From assembly GCF_000739735.1 (NCBI RefSeq), contig NZ_BBJF01000023.1, forward strand, positions 62,001 through 126,000: DNA of 64,000 bases, given 5' to 3'. This DNA is from Paraburkholderia ginsengisoli NBRC 100965. GTDB lineage: Bacteria > Pseudomonadota > Gammaproteobacteria > Burkholderiales > Burkholderiaceae. The notes under the pieces are model-generated. The model was not told the origin of the DNA. It searched no databases and worked only from the letters and a program-made list of their open reading frames with translations. Positions 40,501-50,694 of this stretch are shown here, piece by piece; positions within the stretch are counted from its first letter, which is position 1; every line of letters starts with the position of its first letter. The translations under genes were made by a program, and so were the position numbers.

Positions 40501-42204
40501 GTTGTTCGTGTCCAGCAGGTTCGGCTTCGGACCGACGAACGACACCAGCGACATCACCATGTTTTCACGGATCGGGTCGATCGGCGGGTTCGTCACTTGC
40601 GCGAACAGCTGCTTGAAGTAGTGATACAGCGTCTTGTTCTTGTTGGACATGACCGCCAGCGGCGAGTCGTTGCCCATCGAGCCGACCGCTTCTTCGCCGG
40701 CTTGCGCCATCGGTGCCATCAGGAACTTGAGGTCTTCCTGCGTGTAGCCGAACGCCTGCTGACGATCCAGCAAAGCAGCGGCTTCGCGGCGTTCCGTCGC
40801 GACGTCTTCGGCCTTCGGCTCGATTTCGTCGAGCTTGATCCGGACCGCGTCGATCCAGCTCTTGTACGGCTTGGCGTTCGCGAGGTTGTCCTTCAATTCC
40901 TTGTCGTCGATGATGCGGCCGTGCTCCATGTCGATCAGGAACATCTTGCCCGGCTGCAGACGCCACTTCTTGACGATCTTCGACTCGGGGATCGGCAGTG
41001 TGCCCGCTTCCGACGCCATGATGACGAGGTCGTCATCCGTGACGATGTAGCGCGCCGGACGCAGACCGTTACGGTCGAGCGTCGCGCCGATCTGACGACC
41101 GTCGGTGAAGGCGATCGCGGCGGGGCCGTCCCACGGCTCCATCATCGCGGCGTGGTATTCGTAGAACGCGCGGCGATTGTCGTCCATCAGCGTGTGCTGT
41201 TCCCACGCTTCCGGGATCATCATCATCATGGCGTGGACGAGCGGGTAGCCGGCCATCACGAGCAGTTCGAGACAGTTGTCGAACGACGCGGTGTCCGATT
41301 GGCCCGGATAGATCAGCGGCCACAGCTTCGGCAGGTCGTCGCCGAGCACGTGCGACGCGATCGCGCCGGTACGGGCGTTCAGCCAGTTGACATTGCCCTT
41401 CACCGTGTTGATTTCGCCGTTGTGGGCGATCATGCGGTACGGGTGAGCCAGTTCCCACGCCGGGAACGTGTTGGTCGAGAAGCGTTGGTGCACCAGCGCG
41501 AGAGCCGAGACGGTGCGCTCGTCCTGCAGGTCGCGGTAGTACACGCCGACCTGGCCGGCCAGCAGCAGGCCCTTGTAGACGACCGTGCGTGCGGACATCG
41601 ACGGCACGAAGTATTCCTTGCCGTGCTGCAGCTTGAGCGCCTGAATGCGGTGGCTCGCGGTCTTGCGGATCACGTACAGCTTCCGCTCGAGCGCGTCGGT
41701 CACCATGATGTCCTTGCCGCGGCCGATGAAGATCTGACGGATCAGCGGCTCGCTCGCCTTCACGGTCGGCGAAATCGGCATCGTGTGGTCGACCGGCACG
41801 TCGCGCCAGCCCAGCACGACCTGGCCCTCGGCCTTAACCGTACGCTCCAGCTCCTGCTCGCAAGCGAGGCGCGATGCGTGTTCCTTCGGCAGGAACACCA
41901 TGCCGACGCCGTACTCGCCGTGCGGCGGCAGCGTCACGCCCTGCTTCGCCATTTCCTCACGATAGAAACCGTCCGGAATCTGGATCAGGATGCCTGCGCC
42001 GTCGCCCATCAGCGGATCGGCGCCGACAGCACCCCGGTGGTCGAGGTTCTCGAGAATCTTCAGACCTTGCTCGATGATTTCGTGGCTCTTCTGGCCCTTG
42101 ATGTGAGCGACGAAGCCGACGCCGCAGGCGTCGTGCTCGTTTTGCGGGTCGTAAAGACCTTGCGCGGCGGGAACCGGGTGAATCGGTTGCTGGTGGTCGT
42201 TCAT
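37501..42204 (-). CDS. gltB: Glutamate synthase large subunit
   Basis: Converts 2-oxoglutarate plus glutamine to two glutamates. The 1567-residue protein has an Ntn glutaminase domain whose catalytic Cys is C27 (HDACGVGF) after a short propeptide that must be removed, a central domain, the FMN barrel with the [3Fe-4S] motif C-x5-C-x4-C ([15 protein letters not shown]), and the C-terminal GXGXG beta-helix. Length and order match the family. It forms a unit with gltD. The opposite strand is open over nearly its whole length, which is a composition effect. Confidence 0.99.
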   Translation of the reverse strand: MNDHQQPIHPVPAAQGLYDPQNEHDACGVGFVAHIKGQKSHEIIEQGLKILENLDHRGAVGADPLMGDGAGILIQIPDGFYREEMAKQGVTLPPHGEYGVGMVFLPKEHASRLACEQELERTVKAEGQVVLGWRDVPVDHTMPISPTVKASEPLIRQIFIGRGKDIMVTDALERKLYVIRKTASHRIQALKLQHGKEYFVPSMSARTVVYKGLLLAGQVGVYYRDLQDERTVSALALVHQRFSTNTFPAWELAHPYRMIAHNGEINTVKGNVNWLNARTGAIASHVLGDDLPKLWPLIYPGQSDTASFDNCLELLVMAGYPLVHAMMMMIPEAWEQHTLMDDNRRAFYEYHAAMMEPWDGPAAIAFTDGRQIGATLDRNGLRPARYIVTDDDLVIMASEAGTLPIPESKIVKKWRLQPGKMFLIDMEHGRIIDDKELKDNLANAKPYKSWIDAVRIKLDEIEPKAEDVATERREAAALLDRQQAFGYTQEDLKFLMAPMAQAGEEAVGSMGNDSPLAVMSNKNKTLYHYFKQLFAQVTNPPIDPIRENMVMSLVSFVGPKPNLLDTNNINPPMRLEVSQPVLDFKDIAKIRAIDQYTGGKFSSYELNICYPVAWGKEGIEARLASLCAEAVDAVKSGYNMLIVSDRKTDRDNVAIPALLATAAIHTHLVQQGLRTSTGLVVETGSARETHHFALLAGYGAEAVHPYLAMETLGQLASGLKGDLSAEKAVYNFTKAVGKGLMKVMSKMGISTYMSYTGAQIFEAVGLAEDLVQKYFKGTSSKVGGIGLFDVAEEAIRLHRDAFGDNPVLANMLDAGGEYAYRVRGEEHMWTPDAIAKLQHSARSNSYQTYKEYAHLINDQTKRHMTFRGLFEFKFDPTKAIPLDEVESAKDIVKRFATGAMSMGSISTEAHATLAVAMNRIGGKSNTGEGGEDANRYRNELRGIPIKNGDTMKSVIGDEVIVDIPLKEGDSLRSRIKQVASGRFGVTAEYLASADQIQIKMAQGAKPGEGGQLPGHKVSEYIGKLRYSVPGVGLISPPPHHDIYSIEDLAQLIHDLKNANSAASVSVKLVSESGVGTVAAGVAKAKADHVVIAGHDGGTGASPLSSVKHAGTPWELGLAETQQTLVLNQLRGRIRVQADGQMKTGRDVVIGALLGADEFGFATAPLVVEGCIMMRKCHLNTCPVGVATQDPVLRAKFKGQPEHVVNFFFFVAEEAREIMAQLGIRKFDDLIGRAELLDTKKGIEHWKAKGLDFSRVFYLPQVPAEVARKHVDVQDHGLDKALDHTLIEKAKAAIEKGEHVSFIQPVRNVNRTVGAMLSGTIAKKYGHDGLADDTVHIQLKGTAGQSFGAFLAKGVTLDLVGDGNDYVGKGLSGGRIIIRPTNDFRGKSEENIICGNTVMYGAIEGEAFFRGVAGERFCVRNSGATAIVEGTGDHGCEYMTGGTVVVLGETGRNFAAGMSGGIAYVFDPDGTFAGKCNKSMVALEPVLQQAEQERTVDKGLWHCATTDEALLKGLIERHFQFTGSPRAKALLENWDASRRQFVKVFPTEYKRALGELAAKKANKEVLAA

Positions 42205-42390
42205 GGGGACACCGTCTGTGAGGGGCCGAACAGGCCGTTAAAACCGTTTTTCTATTGCCGCGGCTGGCAGCGCACCCGCGACGGCGCTCTCTACGCTGGA
42301 TGACACGCGTATCGAAAAGCGCCGGAATTCGGAATATACGCGACGAATCAAAGGAATAGCAAATAAAACGTGATGTTCGATCCCCAATTA

Positions 42391-42443
42391 TCAAATTGGT
42401 GCATTGCGGTCATTTTTTATTGGTGCCATATCAAAATGGGGCA
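42391..42443. repeat. Three imperfect direct repeats upstream of gltB
   Basis: Copies of a TCAAAWTGGKGC-like motif occur at 42391-42403, 42416-42427 and 42431-42443 in an AT-rich patch between gltB and the RAYT-like gene. The GGTGCA/TGCACC half-sites recall the NtrC consensus, which would fit a nitrogen-assimilation gene, but no full palindrome and no sigma-54 promoter were found. Spacing is unequal (24 and 16 bases). Confidence 0.3.
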
Positions 42444-42498
42444 AAAGAAAACGGCATGCACGATGCCGTTTCCGTGTAGCTCCTTGATGCGAAACGCT

Positions 42499-43206
42499 TT
42501 ATTGCGTATGCGGCGTCTCGCGCACCTTGCGCGGCCGGCCGCGCGGCAGCGGCGACACGCGCCGATTTGCCGCCCGCGCGGCCCATTCCCGGTACGTGTC
42601 GCTGCCCAACACCCAGCCTTTTAGCGTGGCCTGCTGAAGCTGGCTGGCTTCGCGCTCGTCGAGCGGCTGTTCGCACAATTCGCGATACGCGCGCTGCCGC
42701 TCGAACGGCGTATTGCCTAGCGACCAGTACAACGGATGGTCGGTGATCAGGCTGTCCAGCGTGAGCCCGATGTGGTGGCGGTAGCTCGACCAGCGATAGT
42801 CCTCCGGCGCGCTGACGAGCTGCGCGCGCACCGGGCACATTTCGACGACGCGGCTCGCGAGCAGGAAGTAGCGCTCGCCTTCGATCACCGTGGCCCGGTA
42901 GCGGCCTTCCCAGAGTGTGCCGCGGCGCGCGTAGCGCCGGTTGAAGTGCGCGACGTAGCGACGCCCCACCGCCTGCATTGCCTTGGGCAAACTCGACTCC
43001 TCGGTCGGCGTGACGAGCAGTTGCACGGCGCCCGGCATCAATGCGTACGCGTGGATCGAAAGGTGATGGTCGCGAGAAGCCGCTTTCAGACAGTCGATGA
43101 AGAGTTCGTAGTCCTGGTCGTCGACGAAGGCGGGCTGCTGGTCGAGCCCGCGAAGGATGACGTGCTGCGGCTGGTCAGGGACATAAAGACGTGCAAGCCG
43201 TGCCAT
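42499..43206 (-). CDS. RAYT/IS200-like (Y1) transposase-family protein lacking the HUH motif
   Basis: A 235-residue single-copy-looking protein of the REP-associated tyrosine transposase family. It keeps the fold landmarks: HVILRGLDQQP, AYALMP, GRRYVAHFNRRY with the expected nucleophile Y84, GTLWEGRYR and YRWSSYRHH. The metal-binding HUH (normally NHVHLL) reads G-A-V-Q at 59-62, so both histidines are gone and strand cleavage is unlikely. No terminal repeats flank it. It may be a domesticated or decaying copy. ATG 43206 starts MARLARLYVP. Confidence 0.88.
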   Translation of the reverse strand: MARLARLYVPDQPQHVILRGLDQQPAFVDDQDYELFIDCLKAASRDHHLSIHAYALMPGAVQLLVTPTEESSLPKAMQAVGRRYVAHFNRRYARRGTLWEGRYRATVIEGERYFLLASRVVEMCPVRAQLVSAPEDYRWSSYRHHIGLTLDSLITDHPLYWSLGNTPFERQRAYRELCEQPLDEREASQLQQATLKGWVLGSDTYREWAARAANRRVSPLPRGRPRKVRETPHTQ

Positions 43207-43393
43207 GCTGGAGTATCCAATAGTCGCGTTGGTACATACCCGAAGGTCCGAAGAACCGCATGCGCTCAAGGTTCGGCGCGGCGCGGCTAAGCCAGAAACC
43301 GCGCGGTGCTTAGGGAGAAAGCTCTAACCGCCGCGTATGGTTTGTTTCAAACGTTCTCGTCATAATGAGCGGGCCTTTTTTGGAGGAGCACAT

Positions 43394-44119
43394 ATGAAAT
43401 TAAAACAGGCCGTAACGGGGATGGCGGCGCTAGCCTGCATGACAACGGCAGCGCACGCGCAATCGGCCGGCAGCTTTTACGTCACGACGGGTTGGTTCCA
43501 TCTTGCGCCTCAATCGAGCAGCGACCCGTTGAGAGTGACAAGCATCGGAGGCAGCCCAACCAACATCACTGAACCCAACACCGGCGCATCGCTCAGTTCA
43601 GCCGACACTATCGGCTTCACTGCCGGTTACTTCGTCACCGATCACATCGCAACCGAATTCGTGATCGGCTATCCGCCTTCTTTCGATCTGAACGGCACGG
43701 GCAGCCTCGAACAATTCGGCAAACTGGGCCAGGCAAAACAGTGGAGCCCGACTCTGCTGTTCAAGTACTACTTCAACGCGCCGACCGCCGCATTCCGTCC
43801 GTATCTCGGCGTCGGTGTGAGCCGGATCTGGTTCACGGACGAAAAGATCACCAACGGCGCATTCGAAGCCAACGTCCTGCATGGTCCGACCAGCGTCTCA
43901 ACGGATAGTTCGTGGGAGCCGGTGTTTAATGCCGGCTTTACCTACGCGTTCAACCAGCACTGGTTCGCGGGCGTCTCGATCTCGTATCTGCCGCTCAGCA
44001 CCACGGCCAAGCTGAACACTGCCGCGAACACGCCGGTCGGCACGCTGAACGTGCAGTCGCAAACCAAGATCAAGCTGAACCCGATCGTTAGCTACGTCAA
44101 CATCGGTTACCGTTTCTAA
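43394..44119 (+). CDS. ompW: OmpW-family outer-membrane protein
   Basis: An 8-stranded outer-membrane beta-barrel of 241 residues. It has a signal peptide (cleavage after AHA near residue 22), alternating hydrophobic strands, PYLGVGVSRIWF and the terminal aromatic in NIGYRF. A strong GGAGGAG ribosome-binding site precedes the ATG at 43394. Relatives form small hydrophobic channels; the ligand is unknown. The gene stands alone, with a terminator behind it. Confidence 0.92.
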   Translation: MKLKQAVTGMAALACMTTAAHAQSAGSFYVTTGWFHLAPQSSSDPLRVTSIGGSPTNITEPNTGASLSSADTIGFTAGYFVTDHIATEFVIGYPPSFDLNGTGSLEQFGKLGQAKQWSPTLLFKYYFNAPTAAFRPYLGVGVSRIWFTDEKITNGAFEANVLHGPTSVSTDSSWEPVFNAGFTYAFNQHWFAGVSISYLPLSTTAKLNTAANTPVGTLNVQSQTKIKLNPIVSYVNIGYRF

Positions 44120-44179
44120 CGCCTCGTGAAATTGAGGGACCGTAGAGCTAGGGTAGTCGAATTTTCGTGGCTTGGACAA

Positions 44180-44211
44180 ACGCCGTCACCTATCCGATGA
44201 CGGCGTTTTTT
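44180..44211 (+). terminator. Intrinsic terminator after ompW
   Basis: ACGCCGTCA (44180-44188) pairs with TGACGGCGT (44198-44206) around a nine-base loop, followed by a T-run to 44211. Confidence 0.88.
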
Positions 44212-44367
44212 ATTTGGCGCCTATAGCGACGAGTAGCGAGCCGTCTGTCGCAGGTTGCTCGTTGACACGCGTGAGCATTTGTAAATTTGACCCGGAATCG
44301 GCCCGGCTCGTGCAATATCTGCTGAGGTTTGTTGATCCGCGCCACGCCCACAAGGCTTCTACGGGTT

Positions 44368-44382
44368 TGGCATTGAAGTTGC
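44368..44382 (+). promoter_or_regulatory. Candidate sigma-54 promoter for the DUF883 gene
   Basis: TGGCATTGAAGTTGC has the invariant GG and GC pairs exactly ten bases apart, as in the TGGCAC-N5-TTGC consensus, and the following base is G. It lies 84 bases before the DUF883-type gene. No enhancer-binding site was identified. Confidence 0.4.
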
Positions 44383-44466
44383 GTTCTCACGGTGTTTCCG
44401 CGTCGTGACGCGATTGCGTCTCGGTGACAACGCGTGAACCTTTTCACCCTCATCGACGGAGCGACC

Positions 44467-44847
44467 ATGACAGCACTTCCGAATACGAGAGACGCCCTCG
44501 GCGAATCCTGGACCAGCACGAGCCGCCGCGCGCGGCGCATCGCCCGCCACAGCCGCCATGCGGCTGAAGACATCGCAGGCGAGTTGCGCACGCTGTTGGG
44601 CGAACTCGAATCCACGCTGGCGGACGGTACCCAGGCCGACGCCGCGGCATTGCGCGGCAAGTTGCGCAAACAGCTGGACGCCGCGCGCGCCCGCCTGAAC
44701 GACACCCGCGACGCCGTACGCGAACGCGCCGAAGTCGCGATCTCCGACGCCGACGAGTACGTGCATGAAAATCCGTGGCAGACGATTGCGATCGTCGGCG
44801 GAGTGGCGCTGATCGCGGGCGCGCTGTTCGCGTCGCGGTTGCGCTGA
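44467..44847 (+). CDS. DUF883 (ElaB/YqjD-like) inner-membrane protein
   Basis: A 126-residue tail-anchored protein: a long charged helical region with Arg-rich start (SRRARRIARHSRH) and coiled-coil character, the family motif YVHENPWQTI, and a C-terminal membrane helix (about 107-122) ending ASRLR. E. coli relatives are stationary-phase membrane proteins that bind ribosomes. The ATG at 44467 has a GGAG box; a start at 44434 is less likely. Confidence 0.92.
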   Translation: MTALPNTRDALGESWTSTSRRARRIARHSRHAAEDIAGELRTLLGELESTLADGTQADAAALRGKLRKQLDAARARLNDTRDAVRERAEVAISDADEYVHENPWQTIAIVGGVALIAGALFASRLR

Positions 44848-45014
44848 GATGCACTTCAGCGCGCGTTCGAGTTGCACTCGTTGACGCTGCGCTGAGTGAG
44901 AGTCGAGTCGCCGTGTTTTTTGGCGGCCTCGACCTCCGTTGATCGACCAGGATGACGGGTGCGCGATTGCACCACCGGCGCGCGCCTGGCGCCGACGCGC
45001 ACTAGCGTCTCTTC

Positions 45015-46217
45015 CTAGTTGTCGTCGATCACGAACAGCCGCTGATACTCCTTCACAGCATAGCGATCCGTCATGCCCGCGATGTAGTGGGCAATCAGGC
45101 GCGACTGCTGCGTCACGTCCGCCGATTGATAGCTCGGCGGCAACAGCCGCGGGTCATCCGTGAACGCGTCGAACAGTCCGACCACGACGCGCCGCGCCTT
45201 GTTGGCCATGCGCATCACGCGGTAGTGGCGATACAGGTTCTTGAACAGGAAGCGCTTGAGCGCCGCGGCCTGCGCGGCAATCGCGTCGCTGTGCGCGACG
45301 AGCGGGGGCGCGGCGCGCACGGCGTCCAGCGAGGCGGGCGCGTGGCGGGCCACGTTTTGCCGCGTCGTATCGATCAGATCGACGACCAGCGTATTGATGA
45401 TCCGGCGCACCGTTTCATGGATCAATCTGCGCCCTTCGATCTGCGGATAATCGCGCCGCGACGTTTCGTAATGCGTCTGCCACAACTCCACTTCGGCGAG
45501 CTGCTCGACCGTGAGCAGGCCTGAGCGAAGACCGTCGTCGACGTCGTGGTTGTTGTACGCGATTTCATCGGCGACATTCGCGATCTGCGCTTCGATGGAC
45601 GGCTGCCGCCCTTCGAGAAAACGCTCGCCCAACGCGCCGAGCCGTCGCGCGTTTTCGCGCGAGCAATGCTTGAGGATGCCCTCGCGCGTTTCGAAGCACA
45701 GGTTCAGACCGTTGAACGCGCCGTAGTGCTCCTCGAGATCGTCGACCACGGCGAGGCTCTGCAGGTTGTGCTCGAAGCCGCCATGCTCGCGCATGCATTC
45801 GTTGAGCGCGTCCTGGCCGGCATGGCCGAATGGCGTATGCCCGAGATCATGAGCAAGCGAAATCGCTTCGACGAGATCTTCGTTGACGCGCAGATTGCGC
45901 GCCACCGAACGCGCGATCTGCGCGACTTCGAGACTGTGCGTGAGACGCGTGCGGAAGAGATCGCCCTCGTGATTCACGAACACTTGAGTCTTGTACTCGA
46001 GCCGGCGAAACGCCGTCGAATGGACGATGCGGTCGCGGTCGCGCTGGAATTCGGTACGCGCGCTGGGCGCGGCTTCGGGATAACGGCGGCCCCTCGACTG
46101 GGCGGAATGCGCCGCGTACGGCGCGAGATGCGCTTCGAGTGCGTCCTGGGTCGGCACGGCGATCGTCGCCATGTCTGCCGGGTCATGCTGTACAACGTCG
46201 CTGCGCCTGTCAGTCAC
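45015..46217 (-). CDS. dgt: Deoxyguanosinetriphosphate triphosphohydrolase-like protein
   Basis: HD-domain dNTPase of 400 residues releasing triphosphate from deoxynucleotides. It shows [13 protein letters not shown] (H94), HD at 123-124 ([12 protein letters not shown]) and the later D of YNNHDVDDG, the full H...HD...D metal set. It starts at GTG 46217, supported by a GGAG box five bases upstream; an internal ATG at 46172 lacks this. It lies 71 bases after aroB on the same strand. Confidence 0.95.
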   Translation of the reverse strand: MTDRRSDVVQHDPADMATIAVPTQDALEAHLAPYAAHSAQSRGRRYPEAAPSARTEFQRDRDRIVHSTAFRRLEYKTQVFVNHEGDLFRTRLTHSLEVAQIARSVARNLRVNEDLVEAISLAHDLGHTPFGHAGQDALNECMREHGGFEHNLQSLAVVDDLEEHYGAFNGLNLCFETREGILKHCSRENARRLGALGERFLEGRQPSIEAQIANVADEIAYNNHDVDDGLRSGLLTVEQLAEVELWQTHYETSRRDYPQIEGRRLIHETVRRIINTLVVDLIDTTRQNVARHAPASLDAVRAAPPLVAHSDAIAAQAAALKRFLFKNLYRHYRVMRMANKARRVVVGLFDAFTDDPRLLPPSYQSADVTQQSRLIAHYIAGMTDRYAVKEYQRLFVIDDN

Positions 46218-46288
46218 CGGGTTCTCCGAAACATGGGCGGCGCCTCGTGACGCTGGTGCGCGATGCGTGGCTTGGCGCTGTGTCTTGT

Positions 46289-47374
46289 CTAGACGGCGGC
46301 GGCCAGCGTGGCGTGCACCTCGGCGTCGGGTGCCTGGGTGATCAGCGTCTCACCGAAACGCTTGAGCAGAATGAATTTGATCGCGCCCGCTTCCGCCTTC
46401 TTGTCGACCTGCATCAGTTCGACGTAACGCGCTTCGCCGAGCGCAGGCGCTTTGGTCGGCAAATGCGCGGCGACGATCACGTCGACCAGACGGCGACGCG
46501 CCGCATCGTCGAGATAACCGAGGCGCACGGACAGATCCGCCGCCATCGCCATTCCGCAGCCGACCGCCTCGCCATGCAGCCACTCGCCGTAGCCGAGGCC
46601 GGCCTCGATCGCGTGACCGAACGTGTGGCCAAAGTTAAGGATGGCGCGCAGTCCGCCTTCGCGCTCGTCCTTGGCCACCACCGACGCCTTGATCTCGCAC
46701 GAGCGCTTGACCGCTTCGGTGAGCGCCGCGGGTTCGCAGCGATTCAACGCGTCGACATTGGCTTCGATCCAGTCGAAGAAACTGGCGTCGGCGATCGCAC
46801 CGGTCTTGATCACTTCGGCGACACCCGCCGCCAGTTCCCGCGCGGGCAGCGTGCGCAGCGCGCCGATATCGGCGATCACGGCTTGCGGCTGGTAGAACGC
46901 GCCGATCATGTTCTTGCCGAGCGGGTGATTGATGCCGGTCTTGCCGCCCACCGACGAATCCACTTGCGACAGCAATGTGGTCGGCACCTGGATGAACGGC
47001 ACGCCGCGCATGTAGCAGGCCGCGGCAAACCCCGTCATGTCGCCGATCACGCCGCCGCCCAACGCGATCAACGTCGTCTTGCGATCGGCGCGCGAGCCGA
47101 GCAGCGCGTCGAAGATCAGGTTCAGTGTTTCGAGATTCTTGTGCGCTTCGCCATCCGGCAAAACGACCGTCGACACCTGTTTGCCGAGCGGCGCCAGCGC
47201 CGCGCGCAGCGTGTCGCCATAGAGCGGGTCGACCGTCGTGTTCGTGACGATGGTGACCGAGCTGCCGGCGATATGCGGCGCGAACAGCGCGGTCCGGCCG
47301 ATCAGGTCGGCACCGATATGGATGGGGTAGGCGCGCTCGCCCAGTTCGACGTTGACGGTAATCATATGGTCCAT
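46289..47374 (-). CDS. aroB: 3-dehydroquinate synthase
   Basis: Second step of the shikimate pathway, DAHP to 3-dehydroquinate, using NAD and a divalent metal. The 361-residue protein has [36 protein letters not shown] (broken here only by description; positions about 128-148), and [11 protein letters not shown] with the metal-binding histidines. Its ATG overlaps the aroK stop by one base (TAATG). Confidence 0.98.
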   Translation of the reverse strand: MDHMITVNVELGERAYPIHIGADLIGRTALFAPHIAGSSVTIVTNTTVDPLYGDTLRAALAPLGKQVSTVVLPDGEAHKNLETLNLIFDALLGSRADRKTTLIALGGGVIGDMTGFAAACYMRGVPFIQVPTTLLSQVDSSVGGKTGINHPLGKNMIGAFYQPQAVIADIGALRTLPARELAAGVAEVIKTGAIADASFFDWIEANVDALNRCEPAALTEAVKRSCEIKASVVAKDEREGGLRAILNFGHTFGHAIEAGLGYGEWLHGEAVGCGMAMAADLSVRLGYLDDAARRRLVDVIVAAHLPTKAPALGEARYVELMQVDKKAEAGAIKFILLKRFGETLITQAPDAEVHATLAAAV

Positions 47375-47925
47375 TATGACGCAGGATGTTTGGCGACGCC
47401 GGCCATCTCGAGCTGCATCAGAACCATGTTGACGAGTCCGTTGACCGAAGGCCGGCCGGTTTCAATCACGAAATGTGCGCATTCGCGGTACAGCGGATCA
47501 CGCACTTCGTAGAGCGCTTCGAGGCGCGCTTTGGGATCTTCGGTCTGCAAAAGCGGACGGTTCTTGTCGCGCCGCGTGCGCAGCCACAGGTCATGAGGAT
47601 TGGCGCGCAGATAGATCACCACGCCGTTATTCCGCAGCGCCGCGCGGTTTTCCGGCCGCAGCACCGCACCACCGCCGGTGGCCAGCACGATATTGTCGCG
47701 CCCCGTGAGGTCGGAAATCACACTCGCCTCGCGCTCGCGGAAGCCCGCTTCGCCCTCCAGCTCGAAGATCACCGGAATACGCGCGCCCGTGCGCGCCTCG
47801 ATTTCATGATCGGAATCGAAGAACGGGCGATCGAGACGGCGCGCAATGGCCCGGCCCACGGTGGTTTTCCCTGCCCCCATGAGACCTACAAAAAATACAT
47901 TGGCGTGTGCGTCCCGCGCTTGCAA
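47374..47925 (-). CDS. aroK: Shikimate kinase
   Basis: Phosphorylates shikimate at O3. The 183-residue NMP-kinase-like protein has Walker [10 protein letters not shown] (14-22), the substrate D in [20 protein letters not shown] and the lid KNRPLLQ. It begins with TTG at 47925; an AGAGGA box six bases upstream supports this rare start. It lies between pilQ and aroB, the conserved pil-aroKB arrangement. Confidence 0.96.
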   Translation of the reverse strand: MQARDAHANVFFVGLMGAGKTTVGRAIARRLDRPFFDSDHEIEARTGARIPVIFELEGEAGFREREASVISDLTGRDNIVLATGGGAVLRPENRAALRNNGVVIYLRANPHDLWLRTRRDKNRPLLQTEDPKARLEALYEVRDPLYRECAHFVIETGRPSVNGLVNMVLMQLEMAGVAKHPAS

Positions 47926-48031
47926 CGGTGTCCTCTGGCTAATCCGGTATGGTTCGTGCCGCAGCTTACTGGCAAAGCGGCTGCCTTGTCGAGCCTGCGC
48001 GCCGCCGCTGGCGCGCGGCGGCGGCCCGCCC

Positions 48032-49777
48032 CTAATTTATCGGGACGACGCGCGGCGTGATGAATACAGCCAGTTCGCTGCGCTGATCGCGATGCGCCCG
48101 ATTGCGGAAAAGCGCGCCCAAAACCGGTATTTTGCCCAGGACAGGCACCCGAGTCACATCGTCCCGGTCATCGGACGCGTAAATTCCGCCGATCGACACC
48201 GTACCACCATCCTCGACTTCGACGCGCGTTTGCACGTGTTTGGTGTTGATCGCGGGCCCGGCATCGGTCTGCTCGCCGACGCTGTCCTTGGCGACATCGA
48301 GGTCCAGCACCACACGGCCGTCGGGCATGATTTGCGGCTCGACCTCCAGTTTGAGCGTGGCCCGCCGGAACTGCACGCCCGACACGCCTTGCCCTACCTT
48401 GGCCTGATACGGCAGCTCGGTGCCCTGTTCGACTACCGCTTTCATCCGGTCCGCCGTGACCACCCGCGGGCTCGAGATGATTTTCCCGCGCCCCTCGGCT
48501 TCGAGCGCGCTCAATTCGATGTTCAGGAGCCGCGTCGCCCCGGCCGCGAACAACGTGAGCCCGGCGGTGGCGACATCGAAACCGGAGATCGGGCGAGCCG
48601 ACAAATCGTAGACGGTGCCGTCCGTGCCGCCGCTCAGGCCTTTCGCCGTACCGTCGGTGCTGGTGGCGGCCAGTGAGAGCCGCACGCCGAGATTGCGTGA
48701 AAAGCCGTGATCGCCCTCGACGATGCGCGCTTCGATCAACACCTGGCGGGTCGGCCGGTCGAGGGAAACGAGCAGCGCCGCGATCTGTTCGAGCCGCCCC
48801 GCGAGATCGGTGATGAACAGCAGATTGGTGCGCGGATCGGCGGTCACGGCGCCGCGTTTGGACAGCACGCGCTGCGCGCCCGAGCCGGTCAACAGACGCC
48901 GCACGTCCTCGGCGTGCGCGTAGTGCAGCTCGAAGGTGCGGCTTGCGAGCGGCTCGAGATCGGCGGCTCGCGCGTGCGCTTCGAAACGCTGACGCTCGCG
49001 CGCGGCGAGATCCGCAACCGGCGCGACCCAGATTACATTGCCGTGACGCTCCATCGCCAGATTGTTGACGTCGAGCAAGGTATCGAATGCGGTGCGCCAA
49101 GGCACCTTGTCGAGCCGCAGCGACACGGCGCCCCGCACTCTTTCGCTCGCGACGATGTTCAAGCCCGTGAACTCGGCGAACGCCTTGAGCACGGCGCCGA
49201 GTTCGGCGCGCTGGAAGTTCAGCGAGATCGGTTTGTCGTCGGCGGCCAGTCCGGCGTCGGCGGAGGTTCGCGGCGCGTCGCTCAGGCGCACACGCGGCGG
49301 CAGCGGTACGGGCGGACCTTCGAGCGCAGCGGCGCCGCCCCCGGCATCGTCGCGCGTCGCGGCCGCCGCCTGCTTTGCGCCCAGCGGCACGGAGCCTTCG
49401 GCCGCCGCGGCGAAGTCGTCCGGATTGGCGTTGGCATTGGCCGACTGCGCGGCCGTTCGTGCTACGCCGGAGTCCTCGGCTGTCTCGTCGCGAAACGGGT
49501 TCGGCACGTCGGCGGATACCCCGCGCGGCAACGGCGCTGCGCCATACGCGGGATCGGCGGGCGCGACCGCGTCGTCGAGCGGCATCGAGTCCGGCAACGG
49601 CGGCAGTAGTGGCAGCGGTGGCGCCGAAGCCTGCGCGACCCCGCCGCTTAGCGCGGCACTGACGCAAAGGCCGATGCACGTTCGCAACCAGGGACGCACG
49701 CGGCCATGAAGAGATGCACGCTTGGAGCGGGCGCCCGCGCAGTTCGCGAGCAAAGGCTTCGCCAATCTTTCCGTCAT
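48032..49777 (-). CDS. pilQ: Type IV pilus secretin PilQ
   Basis: Outer-membrane secretin through which the pilus emerges. The 581-residue protein has a signal region, a Pro/Ala-rich linker (to about 180), an STN/N0 domain ([17 protein letters not shown]), an N1 secretin domain, and the secretin barrel from about 390 with [15 protein letters not shown] and a terminal FITPRVV. No AMIN (peptidoglycan-binding) domain was recognised, and it is shorter than the roughly 700-residue Pseudomonas PilQ. It overlaps the preceding gene by four bases. Confidence 0.95.
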   Translation of the reverse strand: MTERLAKPLLANCAGARSKRASLHGRVRPWLRTCIGLCVSAALSGGVAQASAPPLPLLPPLPDSMPLDDAVAPADPAYGAAPLPRGVSADVPNPFRDETAEDSGVARTAAQSANANANPDDFAAAAEGSVPLGAKQAAAATRDDAGGGAAALEGPPVPLPPRVRLSDAPRTSADAGLAADDKPISLNFQRAELGAVLKAFAEFTGLNIVASERVRGAVSLRLDKVPWRTAFDTLLDVNNLAMERHGNVIWVAPVADLAARERQRFEAHARAADLEPLASRTFELHYAHAEDVRRLLTGSGAQRVLSKRGAVTADPRTNLLFITDLAGRLEQIAALLVSLDRPTRQVLIEARIVEGDHGFSRNLGVRLSLAATSTDGTAKGLSGGTDGTVYDLSARPISGFDVATAGLTLFAAGATRLLNIELSALEAEGRGKIISSPRVVTADRMKAVVEQGTELPYQAKVGQGVSGVQFRRATLKLEVEPQIMPDGRVVLDLDVAKDSVGEQTDAGPAINTKHVQTRVEVEDGGTVSIGGIYASDDRDDVTRVPVLGKIPVLGALFRNRAHRDQRSELAVFITPRVVPIN

Positions 49778-50694
49778 GAAGCCTCCGCCAGCGCGAGCGT
49801 GCGCGTCGTGCCGCCTTTGGCGAGCGTAATGCCGAGCGCGTCGAGCCGCGTGACGCGCTCCGCGCCAAGCTGCTGCCCGGACGCGACGGTCGTCGCGCCA
49901 TCCGGTGTGTCGAGCAGGGCCAGCCCACGTGTGCGATCGCGCAGCACGCCGACCAGGCGCAATTGCGACAACTCGGGGAGCTCGCCGGCGGCCTGCATCT
50001 GTGGATGCGCGAACGGATCGAAGAACACGATGTCTTCGTCGTCGTCCGCATCGAGGCTCGCGTCGTCGAACGCGTGCGCGGCGTCATTCGACGCAGCGGG
50101 CCGCAGCGCACTGAACACGCGCAGCGTCGCGCTCACCGACAACGCCGTCGCTTCCTGTTTGACGGTCACATCGACGGGGACGATCAGCACCGGCAGGTCC
50201 GACAGGCCGTGCAAAAACGCCATCAGATGAACGAAATCCGTGTGCGCGGTGAGTTGCAAAGGACGCATGCGTTCGATGCCTTCGCCGCTGGCGGCGCCCG
50301 GTTCGAGCGCGAGCAACGCGACGCGATTCTCGGCTGCCAATTCGGACACGATGCGCACGTCGTCGGCGGAACTCCACGAAGCGGCCGGCGCGACGACCGG
50401 CCTGCCCGTGGCCGCGCGACGCAACAAAGGCAATTGCGCGAGCGAGCGCCGCGCTTTCGCAAGCCGCTGAACCCCGGCGGCCAACGCCACGCGGCTCGCC
50501 TCGACCCCGCTGAGATCGGCAACGATCCAGCCATGCGCGCCCAGCCCAAACACCAGCACACCGATCAGCAGCGCAGCCAGCCAGCGGCGGCGCAGGCTCC
50601 AGGCCGCGAGCGGCACACGCAACCGCCTGAGCCAATAGGCGGGAGAGAATGGCGCGCTCGCCGCGCCGCCCGATTCGACAAAGATCGTACTCAT
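49774..50694 (-). CDS. Apparent PilO-PilP fusion, type IV pilus assembly
   Basis: A 306-residue protein combining two normally separate pilus alignment-complex proteins. Residues about 38-60 form a membrane helix, followed by a helical stretch and a PilO-like ferredoxin domain (HTDFVHLMAFLHGLSDLPVL). An acidic linker then leads to DPFAHPQ and a PilP-type beta domain from about 235 (QLRLVGVLRDRTRGLALLD). No PilP lipobox exists and no separate pilP gene lies between this and pilQ. Both gene junctions overlap by four bases. Confidence 0.85.
   Translation of the reverse strand: MSTIFVESGGAASAPFSPAYWLRRLRVPLAAWSLRRRWLAALLIGVLVFGLGAHGWIVADLSGVEASRVALAAGVQRLAKARRSLAQLPLLRRAATGRPVVAPAASWSSADDVRIVSELAAENRVALLALEPGAASGEGIERMRPLQLTAHTDFVHLMAFLHGLSDLPVLIVPVDVTVKQEATALSVSATLRVFSALRPAASNDAAHAFDDASLDADDDEDIVFFDPFAHPQMQAAGELPELSQLRLVGVLRDRTRGLALLDTPDGATTVASGQQLGAERVTRLDALGITLAKGGTTRTLALAEAS

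Larger units (their letters stand above)
44120..44466. other. Intergenic region, ompW to DUF883 gene
   Basis: About 350 bases with the ompW terminator near its left end and a sigma-54-type promoter candidate near 44368. No supported gene is seen; short open frames lack ribosome-binding sites. Confidence 0.5.

Noticed and set aside
37588-42303. Plus-strand open frame of 1571 codons opposite gltB
   Set aside because: Its Arg/His/Asp-rich sequence mirrors gltB codons in high-GC DNA, with no start signals or domain. gltB is certain on the other strand.
42361-42384. Sigma-54 promoter for gltB
   Set aside because: AGCAA and a CGTGA-like element occur, but the spacing is two bases too long and the GG/GC pairs are not in register.
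43342-43366. TTGTTT and CATAAT as an ompW promoter
   Set aside because: The spacer is only 13 bases; other pairings have poor -35 matches.
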